From positions 1 through 21,145 of the forward strand of contig DAINMX010000094.1 of the NCBI GenBank assembly GCA_036736205.1: DNA of 21,145 bases, read 5' to 3'. A program made the position numbers and the translations under genes. Positions 6,686 through 13,985 of this stretch are shown here, in pieces. Numbering within the stretch: position 1 is the first letter of the stretch; the number at the start of each line of letters is the position of its first letter. The notes beneath the pieces are model-generated. The model searched no databases. It was not told where the DNA came from and was given only the letters and a program-made list of their open reading frames with translations. Origin of the DNA: XYA12-FULL-58-9 sp001798605 (GTDB taxonomy: Bacteria; Myxococcota; XYA12-FULL-58-9).

Positions 6686-6868
6686 TCAGTTTCTGACTGG
6701 GTCTGCCCGCTCGCAGATCTCACAGTGGCGGCCGACTTCGGTGCAGGGTACGCCGTCGGCCTGTGCCTCTGAGCACAAACCGGATTGACGCCAGTCGTTG
6801 CCTCTCGGCCATGAGTGGGCACCAGCCTTCTTCTTTGTCTTCTTCTTTGTGGTCTTCTTCGCCACCAT
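6686..6868 (-). CDS. Small Lys-rich protein with four-cysteine cluster
   Basis: A 60-residue protein with a poly-lysine N-terminus (MVAKKTTKKKTKKKAG) and four cysteines at 32, 42, 49 and 52 (C-x9-C-x6-C-x2-C, ending HCEICER). The cysteine spacing would suit a small zinc-binding knuckle, and the basic tail would suit nucleic-acid or acidic-surface binding; both are inferences. GGAG 7 nt upstream of ATG 6868 supports the start, which is why I consider it real despite its size. The lysine tract is encoded by a duplicated 12-bp unit (6827-6850). It follows the permease gene on the same strand after 64 nt and could be co-transcribed. Short Lys/Thr tails of this style are common in deltaproteobacterial-type genomes. 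No family is recognised. Confidence 0.65.
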   Translation of the reverse strand: MVAKKTTKKKTKKKAGAHSWPRGNDWRQSGLCSEAQADGVPCTEVGRHCEICERADPVRN

Positions 6869-6932
6869 GCCAATCTCCGCTGATCCCTAAGGACTCTTCA
6901 GAACGAGTTGCAATGTAGGGCACATTCTGGAG

Positions 6933-8312
6933 CTACGCCATTGGCGGTGCGACTTTAAAAAGTGCTCGCCATACCAAGTAGACGGGGATGCCACCGGCGA
7001 GCATGGCGAGGCCGACAAGGGATCGCTTAGGGTCTTGGATCATCAGGCTTGAGGTCATGGCGACTGCGGTGACGATGACCACGATGGGTGCGGCGATGCC
7101 GCCGGGGAGGCGCCACGACGGCGGCTCACCCACCTTGCGATGTCGTAGGATGAGCAGGCCCACCGCGGTGGCGGAATAGAACAGCCAGACGTTGAAGGAG
7201 AAGAACGCCATCAAGTTGCCGAAGTCGGCGGCGATGACATACACGACAGTAGCGATGACCAAGGCCACCGTTGAGCGAGCCGGCGTGCCAAACTTTGGGT
7301 GGATGGCAGCGAACACGCGCAGGAAGGCACCGTCTTTGGCCATGGCGTAGCCGAGGCGGGAAGCGGTGAGAACCACGCCGTTGATCGCCCCAAAGGTGCT
7401 GATGACCACGAGTACGGCCACGAGGCGGCCGGCGGTGGTGCCGAGTCCTACGGCCACGGCATCGGCAACGACTTGTTGTGATCTTCCAGCGACCGCGGGC
7501 GTAAGGGCTGTGTTGATTGCGAGCTGCACCAACACATAGAGGCAAGCGAGGACCGAGATGCCGAAAACGACGGTGCGACCGAAGTCGCGGCCGGGGTCGC
7601 GTAACTCGCCACCGATGAGAGTGACGTCGGACCAACCATCGTAGGTCCAAAGCAGAATGACCATGGCCGACAGCATGACGGCGATGCTTCCTGGGAAAAG
7701 GGGAGCGGCGGTGAGGGGGCCGGCTGACAGGGTGGCAGTTGGATTGTCGATTGCGAGAGGCAACTCGGTAACAGCGGCCTCGGGGGTGATGGGAGTCGCA
7801 GTGAGGGCCGCCACGCATAGAAGCAAAAGAGCGAGGACCTTAAAGGCGGTCAGTGCGCGTTGGGTGTTGGCACCGGTCCGCACACCGAGAATGTTGATAG
7901 CACCAGCTAGGACAACAGCCACGGCGGCATAAAGTTTGGGAGATGCGCCCCAGGGCACGACATCTTGCAGGTAGTTGGCGAGGATGAGAGCAATCGCCGC
8001 AAGGGAGGCGGGGTAGGTAATCAGAAGAGCCGTCCAGCCGCCCACGAAGGCAACGCCTTCGCCCCAGACCTCTCGGTAGTAGACGTAAAAGCCCCCGGTC
8101 TTAGGCAGGCGTGCGCCGCACTCGGCGTAGCAAAGGGCACCGGAGGCAGCGACGATGGCACCGAGAATCCACATGCCCGCGGCGATCCAATTGCTGTCCG
8201 TGGCGGCGGCGACCGCCGCTGGAGCGACGAAGATGCCCGAGCCTAGAATGATGCCGACGAAAATCGCGGCAGCATCGATCCAGTCAAGCTTGCGTTTGAG
8301 ATCGGTGTGCAT
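6933..8312 (-). CDS. APC-superfamily amino-acid permease
   Basis: An integral inner-membrane transporter of 459 residues, normal for the family, with about 12 hydrophobic segments. The first segment has the APC signature IFVGIILGSGIFVAP, the unwound helix that contacts the substrate backbone. GGFYVYYREVWGEGVAFVGGW follows, as in LAT/SteT-like exchangers. DVTLIGGELRDPGRDFGR matches the E-x-x-x-P-x-R/x-I-P loop region of this family. The closest functional type is a neutral amino-acid permease or exchanger; the substrate is not predictable. ATG 8312 has no obvious ribosome binding site, but the cytoplasmic start MHTDLKRKLDWIDA fits the family. It is divergent from the first giant lipoprotein across a gap of about 198 nt that should hold both promoters. 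Confidence 0.9.
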   Translation of the reverse strand: MHTDLKRKLDWIDAAAIFVGIILGSGIFVAPAAVAAATDSNWIAAGMWILGAIVAASGALCYAECGARLPKTGGFYVYYREVWGEGVAFVGGWTALLITYPASLAAIALILANYLQDVVPWGASPKLYAAVAVVLAGAINILGVRTGANTQRALTAFKVLALLLLCVAALTATPITPEAAVTELPLAIDNPTATLSAGPLTAAPLFPGSIAVMLSAMVILLWTYDGWSDVTLIGGELRDPGRDFGRTVVFGISVLACLYVLVQLAINTALTPAVAGRSQQVVADAVAVGLGTTAGRLVAVLVVISTFGAINGVVLTASRLGYAMAKDGAFLRVFAAIHPKFGTPARSTVALVIATVVYVIAADFGNLMAFFSFNVWLFYSATAVGLLILRHRKVGEPPSWRLPGGIAAPIVVIVTAVAMTSSLMIQDPKRSLVGLAMLAGGIPVYLVWRALFKVAPPMA

Positions 8313-8500
8313 CGACGAAGAGGTGAAGCCGCATCTCGGGGGATTGTCAATGGTGCATTCCCGGACGCGATCCCAACTCTCCCAACCCCGAATGTCCTTG
8401 AGTTTGTTAGAGCATCGCGTTACACGGGGCGCTTCGGAAGTGGGGGCTCATTTCTCAATGAACTGGTCGTGAACCGTGACGACCCAACTGAAATCGATAT

Positions 8501-8505
8501 GGAGG
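8501..8505 (+). promoter_or_regulatory. Ribosome binding site GGAGG that selects GTG 8511
   Basis: GGAGG ends 5 nt before GTG 8511 and overlaps the G of an in-frame ATG at 8499. The spacing supports GTG 8511 over ATG 8499 and over the long upstream open frame that starts inside the permease leader. Confidence 0.65.
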
Positions 8506-8510
8506 ATACT

Positions 8511-11500
8511 GTGGTTAACAAACTCTCGATTGCGTTGTGCGCTGTCGTTGGCCTAGCGGGGACGTTGCAGGGCTGCGGCGGCCAAGAATGCGGTGCCGGA
8601 ACGGTGGACAAGGGTGGCAAGTGTGTTCCCAAAGACTCCCTGTGCCCAACGGGACAAGTTTACGAAAACGGCCGCTGCGTCACCAAGGGCTGTGGCACTG
8701 GTTTTGCCAATGTCGATGGCGAGTGCGTGGCGGTGGAAGATCTCTGCCCCGATGGCGAGGTGTGGGTCAACGGTGCGTGTCGCCAGGATCGATCCTGCGG
8801 TGCTGGCACCATTCAGATTGGTGACGAGTGTGTTCCCATCGATCCCATGGTTGACGCCGACCTTCTCGAGGCAGCCGAGCCCAACGATCCACTGCTGTCG
8901 ACCGGCATGCCCACGGCCTTCGAGCTGCCCGCCAACAACGATGAGACCATTCTCCTCGGCGGCTTAATCAGCCCGCCAGCAGACATCAATGGTGACACTG
9001 AAGCCGACGGCGACTTTGACGCATGGGGTTTTGTGGGCACCGCGGGTCAGCGTCTGCAGATCGAAGCGACCGCTGTGGGTGCCGCCTCGGTTGCGGCAAA
9101 CCTGATGTACTTCGATGACGAAGGCATCATTGTTTTGATGCGTTTTGCGCTCCCCGTTGGTTCCCGCAACGCCATTCGTCAGGTCGTTCTTCCTTACAGC
9201 GGTGCCTACCTGTTGGAAGTGAGCGACAAGGATAACACCGTTGGTCGTTACCAAGAGTTCGGCATTCTTCCAGGCGAGCGTGTGGCGGATTGGCAAGGTG
9301 GTGGCGAATACACCTATCTGCTCGCGGTCACGCCGATCGCCAATGTTGCACCTATTGTCGATGGCACCGGTGCCCTGAGCGCCGATGGTGATCTTCGCAA
9401 TATTCCGCAATGGCGGCTCAGCCTCACCCCCGGGGCCATCGTTCGCGTCGACCTCAGCACCGAAAACAGTGTTGTGGCAGGTTTGTATTGGCCATCTGCC
9501 ATTGATTATACCGAGGTGCTCGGTGAGTTCGTTTCGGGAAGGCACGTGGTGCCGAGCTCAGGCGAGCTGTTGCTTACCGCCGATTACCTGTTCGCGTTTG
9601 CCGACGACACAGGTTTCTCTCTGCGGGTTTCCAGCCACACTTCTTCTGCGGTCGACCCCGTGACGGCCCCCGTCGAGGTCACCGGTGAGACTCTCGACCC
9701 GGGGGGGAGCGCTTTCTATCGCTTCGTCGCCAACAAGAATGTTGTCTTGAAAACCACAGTCGACAATCTCGACAGTGACCTCGATCCGATGATTCGTCTT
9801 CTCGACAACACCGGTGCAATTGTCGCAGAAACCGAGAACGATCTGCTCATGGTAGCGCTCGAGCCGGGTGCCTATTACGTGGAAATCGTTGACCTCAACG
9901 ACTTCTGGGACATCGGTTATTTCACCTACGATCTCTCACTTGAGTCCTTTGACCTTGTCAGCCTGGGCGTGGTTGACGAAACAACCTCGAGCGTCCAAGA
10001 GCTTGATATCGACACTTTCTTGGCTGCAGGTGACCAAGCCTTCTTCGTGGTTCAGGTCGGAGCCCTTGGAGATTTGACGGCCACTGTCGCCCCCGAGTCC
10101 AATCTCGACATCGCCATGCAGTGGTTTGGGTCTGCGGTTCTTGCCGCCGATTCCTCAGGTGCCCCCGACTTCTCTCCGTCATTTTTCGATATCGGTGACG
10201 CCGACAATGACGGTCCGGGTGGTGAGGAAACCATTGAGCGATTTGGCCTCGAAGGAGATACGGTGTTTCTGCGTCTCGAGGCGGCTGAGGTTGTTGACGC
10301 AACCAGCACCCTCGCAGATCTGACCTTCGCCATTGATGCCAGCGCCTACGCCGGCTGGATCCGCGAGGTGGAGCCCAACAACTTCCCTGAGGAGGCCACA
10401 ACCCTCGGTGTCCTTGACTCCGAAGCCACCGACGATGTGTTCGATCCTACCTGGGGTTGGGGGACCCTCGACAGAGTGGATGGGGCAACCTGGGATGTTT
10501 GGGTCTTTGAGGTAGATGCGCCGGCGGTGATTCATCTCGAGACCCACCAACTCGGACCCAACAGCATGGACACAACGTTGGACTTGTTCGATTCCCAACT
10601 GACCTATCTCGACGGTGACGATGACGGTGGTGCGGACGGATTTTCCGCCATCGATCGGATTCTGACTCCCGGTACCTATTATGTGCTCGTGGACAAGTGG
10701 AGCTTCGGCGGTCCGAATCCTTACTCCTTGTCCGTCGAGATCACCGAAGTGTTTTCCCTATGTGCCCCCGGCTCGATGGGTTGTGCCGACGGTGCTGTGG
10801 CCCCTTGCAACGCCACGGGTGACGGTTATGACGAGCCGGTGGTTGCGTGTGCTCTCGGGTGTGCAACCACTACGCTGGGTTGTGCATCGACCGCCGAGGT
10901 CGAAAAGAATGACACACCGGCGGACGCCCAAGACCTCGACACCGGTGCGTCCGTCGCCGAAGGTCGCAACGTCATCGCGGGTGACATCGAGACAGGCGAA
11001 GACGAGCGTATGTTCGACTGGTACACCTTCACCCTCGACACCCCAGCTTCGGTGCGTCTCGAGACGTCCATGTCAGGGCACGAGGCCTTCGATACGGAAA
11101 TGTGGCTGTATGAGTCCAATCCCAATCCGCCGCCCAATCTGCGGCTCATCGACAGCGATGACAACGGTGGTGAGGGAAACTACTCGCTCCTTGGCCCCGT
11201 GTTCCTCCATCCCGGAGAATACTGGGCTCGTGTTGGCTTCTCCACCTCTGTGGAACCGCCCGAGCAAGGTCCTTACGAGCTGTTTCTCGATATCGAGAAG
11301 CTGTTCTGCTACCCCAACGCCGTCGAGTGCGACGGTGACAATGTCCAGGTGTGCAATGATGAAGGCTCCGCCGTTGACATGAACTTCGTCTGCGCGCTCG
11401 CCTGTCAGGAGAACGAAACGGGATCGGGTTGTGGCCACGTCGTCGAGGTGGAGGTCAACAACACCGTTGAGCAGGCCCAAGGCCTTTCCATTCTTCCGGT

Positions 11501-13730
11501 GGGCCGTACGGTTGTTGAAGGTGTGTTGCCGACCGCTGGCGATGATGATTGGTTTGCGTTTACCCTGATAACGCCGGCGACCGTGGCTATTGAGATCTGG
11601 CCGAGCCAGCTCACCGATCCGGCAGACCTGGTCGACACCAACATGAATCTGCGCCGCGTGGACGGCTCGGTCATCGAGTATGACGACGACGATGGTACCA
11701 TCGGTACTTACTCGCTCATCGAACGAGTCTTGCCCGCGGGCGACTATTTCCTCGAAGTCGGTCAATTTAGCAGCAGCACCGGTGATTATCGATTGACCCT
11801 GGATGTGGCCGAGAACGTCCCCGAGATTACGATTGTCAGTGGCGATCCGGACGACATCGTGCTCAACGGGGTTGTTGCAAACGGCGACGACCAATACTTC
11901 GCCATTACCTTCACCGAGGACTCGGTTCTGGCCGGTACGGTGACCGCCACCGTTGGCGATGTGTCCGGCATCGACGTCGAGGTGATGACCTACTGGCAGG
12001 ACACCTACTACACCGACAGCGAGACATTGAGCTTTGGTTTCTTGGCCGGCACATACATCATTCGTCTCGATGTGGGGGCCAACTACGATGAAGGCTTCAC
12101 CGTTGTTTTCGACCCGCTGCAGGCACCCGCCAACATCGGTAGCTACGCAGCCGGCGAACTCATCCCCGACCAAGTCAACGACGCCGGTCTGTTGACGGGG
12201 AGCAACGAGTACTACACGGCGACGTTTACCGAGGACGTCGTTTTGGATCTGGCGGTGGTGTCGGTAGGTGCCACGGTCGATCTTTACATACGCAATGCCG
12301 CAGTGAATCTCGTGGCGTTGGAAACAGCAGCAGCGGATGAGTCGTTGGAGCAGGTGGTGGTCGAGGCAGGCACCTACCTGCTCGAGGTCGTGGCCGAAGC
12401 GGATGTCACCAGCTACGTGATGACAACCAGCACCTCCGCCATTCCGGTACCTGTGATTGACAGTGTGGTGCCGGTGGTCGTGACCCATGGCGGAACTGCG
12501 GTGCTGACGGGCAGCAATTTTGTCGGTATCGAGAGCTTCACCATCGGCGGGGTGGAGATCGTCGACTACACGGTAGACAACGATACCCAGATCACCATCC
12601 ATCTCATCGAGGACTCTATTCCGATCGGTACTGACGTTCCGGTGAGCATGATCACCACTCTCGGTGGCGAGGGGCTGGCATTGCCGATTGCTGTCGTGCA
12701 CTTGGTGATCAATGAGGTGGATGCCGATCAAGAGAGCATCGATACGGCGGAGTTCATCGAGATCAGCACGGGCGTACAGGCCGTGCTTCCCCTCGATGGT
12801 TATGTCGTGGCCTTGCTCGATGGCAACAACGAACAATTTTATTACGCCGCAGATTTGGGCGCTGGCGGCACGGTGACAACCAATGCCAATGGTTTCTTGC
12901 TTCTGGCACCCGCGGACATGGTGCCCGCACCACAAATAGTCTTTGAAGGTCCGATTCAGAATGGCGAGGATGGGGTGGTTCTCTACCAACGTCCCATCGG
13001 GGACTTTCCCACAGCCACAACGACTCTCACCGAGGTGGGTTTGGACTGCATTTTGGACGCGGTGGTCTACGAGTCCGGTGCTAATACAGACACGGTTGCC
13101 ATTTGGAGTGTCATGAACAGCGGTGCCTACCCCGTGGCCAACGTTGGAACGACCGGGGTCGATTCGTTGCAACGTTGCGCTGAGGACGGCGAGCGTCGGT
13201 CGCACCTTGCCTTCGCGCGCAATCTCCCGACCCCTGGGGCTGCGAACCCCCTGTGTTACTCTGTTGTTGACTATGCGCTTAGTGATCTCAGTTTGCCCAT
13301 TGTCGACAACTCTGTTCCTACGTGCGTAACGATCAACGTTCCCGCGACAGGGACCGGCGACACCGTGCATCGTGTTGCTGTTACGGTGGCCGCCGATCAT
13401 GGCTACATTGGCGACGTGGAGATCACCATGACGGACCCGGCAAGCACGCAGATCGTGTTGGCGAGCAACCAGGGCGGCAGCAACGATCTCAATTCGAGCT
13501 ACCCGGTGACCTTTGACGATACCGCTGCCGATACTTTGACTCAGGCAATATCTGGTGGTGCGGTCTGTGGAGGCACCGATGGATGTGCGGTTCGGCCCGC
13601 TGCGGCGCTGTCTACCTATCATGGTGTGAGCGCCGTGGGGGCTTGGGAGGTCTGTTTCCAGGATACGTCCGCGGGCATCGCTGGCACCATCCGCAGTGTG
13701 TCCCTGAGGATTGTCACAGCGATAGATTGA
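8511..13730 (+). CDS. Giant modular lipoprotein: Cys repeats, PPC-like modules, IPT/TIG, lamin-tail, P-domain
   Basis: A predicted surface lipoprotein of 1739 residues. The signal MVNKLSIALCAVVGLAGTLQ ends in lipobox LQGC with Cys22 lipidated; Gly at +2 is compatible with outer-membrane sorting. Residues 27-107 hold five C-x10-C units. PPC-like beta-sandwich modules follow at about 130-240, 385-475, 618-745, 796-928, 979-1100, 1113-1200 and 1210-1305, with typical starts (EVEPNN, EVEKND, EVEVNN) and the acidic loop (DGDDDGG, SDDNGG, DDDDGT). Two six-cysteine modules sit between them (751-791 and 933-974). An IPT/TIG domain spans 1311-1396, a lamin-tail-like domain 1397-1582 (VINEVDAD, EFIEI, LDGYVVALLDG), and a P-domain 1583-1739 (DVEITMTDP to GAWEVCFQDTSAG). 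No catalytic domain is visible, so it is probably adhesive or structural. A hairpin follows 13 nt after the stop. Confidence 0.85.
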   Translation: MVNKLSIALCAVVGLAGTLQGCGGQECGAGTVDKGGKCVPKDSLCPTGQVYENGRCVTKGCGTGFANVDGECVAVEDLCPDGEVWVNGACRQDRSCGAGTIQIGDECVPIDPMVDADLLEAAEPNDPLLSTGMPTAFELPANNDETILLGGLISPPADINGDTEADGDFDAWGFVGTAGQRLQIEATAVGAASVAANLMYFDDEGIIVLMRFALPVGSRNAIRQVVLPYSGAYLLEVSDKDNTVGRYQEFGILPGERVADWQGGGEYTYLLAVTPIANVAPIVDGTGALSADGDLRNIPQWRLSLTPGAIVRVDLSTENSVVAGLYWPSAIDYTEVLGEFVSGRHVVPSSGELLLTADYLFAFADDTGFSLRVSSHTSSAVDPVTAPVEVTGETLDPGGSAFYRFVANKNVVLKTTVDNLDSDLDPMIRLLDNTGAIVAETENDLLMVALEPGAYYVEIVDLNDFWDIGYFTYDLSLESFDLVSLGVVDETTSSVQELDIDTFLAAGDQAFFVVQVGALGDLTATVAPESNLDIAMQWFGSAVLAADSSGAPDFSPSFFDIGDADNDGPGGEETIERFGLEGDTVFLRLEAAEVVDATSTLADLTFAIDASAYAGWIREVEPNNFPEEATTLGVLDSEATDDVFDPTWGWGTLDRVDGATWDVWVFEVDAPAVIHLETHQLGPNSMDTTLDLFDSQLTYLDGDDDGGADGFSAIDRILTPGTYYVLVDKWSFGGPNPYSLSVEITEVFSLCAPGSMGCADGAVAPCNATGDGYDEPVVACALGCATTTLGCASTAEVEKNDTPADAQDLDTGASVAEGRNVIAGDIETGEDERMFDWYTFTLDTPASVRLETSMSGHEAFDTEMWLYESNPNPPPNLRLIDSDDNGGEGNYSLLGPVFLHPGEYWARVGFSTSVEPPEQGPYELFLDIEKLFCYPNAVECDGDNVQVCNDEGSAVDMNFVCALACQENETGSGCGHVVEVEVNNTVEQAQGLSILPVGRTVVEGVLPTAGDDDWFAFTLITPATVAIEIWPSQLTDPADLVDTNMNLRRVDGSVIEYDDDDGTIGTYSLIERVLPAGDYFLEVGQFSSSTGDYRLTLDVAENVPEITIVSGDPDDIVLNGVVANGDDQYFAITFTEDSVLAGTVTATVGDVSGIDVEVMTYWQDTYYTDSETLSFGFLAGTYIIRLDVGANYDEGFTVVFDPLQAPANIGSYAAGELIPDQVNDAGLLTGSNEYYTATFTEDVVLDLAVVSVGATVDLYIRNAAVNLVALETAAADESLEQVVVEAGTYLLEVVAEADVTSYVMTTSTSAIPVPVIDSVVPVVVTHGGTAVLTGSNFVGIESFTIGGVEIVDYTVDNDTQITIHLIEDSIPIGTDVPVSMITTLGGEGLALPIAVVHLVINEVDADQESIDTAEFIEISTGVQAVLPLDGYVVALLDGNNEQFYYAADLGAGGTVTTNANGFLLLAPADMVPAPQIVFEGPIQNGEDGVVLYQRPIGDFPTATTTLTEVGLDCILDAVVYESGANTDTVAIWSVMNSGAYPVANVGTTGVDSLQRCAEDGERRSHLAFARNLPTPGAANPLCYSVVDYALSDLSLPIVDNSVPTCVTINVPATGTGDTVHRVAVTVAADHGYIGDVEITMTDPASTQIVLASNQGGSNDLNSSYPVTFDDTAADTLTQAISGGAVCGGTDGCAVRPAAALSTYHGVSAVGAWEVCFQDTSAGIAGTIRSVSLRIVTAID
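8589..8831 (+). repeat. Five tandem C-x10-C protein units
   Basis: Directly after the lipid-anchored Cys, five units of 16-18 residues each have two cysteines exactly 12 apart (27/38, 45/56, 61/72, 79/90, 96/107) with consensus C-[GP]-x-G-x5-[GD]-x-C. The linkers are 4-6 residues. They probably form one disulfide each and act as a stiff stalk lifting the modules off the membrane (inference). Confidence 0.85.
10761..10883 (+). repeat. Six-cysteine module, copy 1
   Basis: Cysteines are spaced C-x6-C-x7-C-x13-C-x3-C-x6-C in residues 751-791. It sits between two PPC-like modules and ends just before EVEKND. It matches copy 2 at 11307-11432 in cysteine spacing although the other residues differ. 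Confidence 0.75.
11307..11432 (+). repeat. Six-cysteine module, copy 2
   Basis: Cysteines are spaced C-x6-C-x7-C-x12-C-x3-C-x8-C in residues 933-974, ending just before the EVEVNN start of the next PPC-like module. The central CALAC resembles CALGC of copy 1. Confidence 0.75.
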
Positions 13731-13743
13731 TTGACGACAAATT

Positions 13744-13777
13744 CCGGGTGCGTCCATTCTCTGGGTGGACGCCCCGG
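13744..13777 (+). terminator. Strong hairpin after the first giant lipoprotein gene
   Basis: A stem of about 12 bp (CCGGG, one bulged T, GCGTCCA paired with TGGACGC then CCCGG) closes a 9-nt loop, 13 nt after the TGA. No U-tract follows, so it could be a factor-assisted terminator or an mRNA 3'-end stabiliser. Either way it separates this gene from the next two. Confidence 0.55.
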
Positions 13778-13864
13778 GGTTCGTTCCCGCGACATCACAG
13801 ATTTCTTCGATTCTTCGCGATATTAACGACCATTTTTGACGATTCAGATACTGCAAAAGCAACC

Positions 13865-13893
13865 TTGTGGGGTTGGTGCAGTGCGGTTATACC
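13865..13893 (+). promoter_or_regulatory. Possible sigma-70-like promoter for the second lipoprotein gene
   Basis: TTGTGG and TATACC are 17 nt apart, about 95 nt before the start codon and after the hairpin. Only three and four of six consensus bases match, so this is weak support. A promoter is expected here because the preceding gene ends in a hairpin. Confidence 0.22.
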
Positions 13894-13985
13894 CGCCAGC
13901 CTGGGTGCAAAATGGGCTCTGGCGTGACGTTGATGCGGCGATTCTTGTGTTGGCGTCTGCCCCAATAAGGAAGGACGAGACCCTC

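Noticed and set aside
7126..7818. Minus-strand 230-codon frame inside the permease
   Set aside because: It is an out-of-frame shadow rich in Arg and His within a gene having clear APC motifs.
8307..8510. In-frame extension upstream of the first lipoprotein
   Set aside because: It overlaps the permease start, looks non-coding and would bury the signal peptide; the ribosome binding site favours GTG 8511.
13258..13727. A secreted protease
   Set aside because: Only the accessory P-domain is present; no Asp/His/Ser catalytic motifs of subtilases are seen anywhere in the polypeptide.
11073..13862. A 929-codon open frame on the minus strand, antisense to the first giant lipoprotein
   Set aside because: The plus strand has clear lipobox, PPC, IPT, lamin-tail and P-domain features. 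The antisense protein is His/Arg-rich without recognisable domains, and such frames are expected from the codon bias of GC-rich genes.
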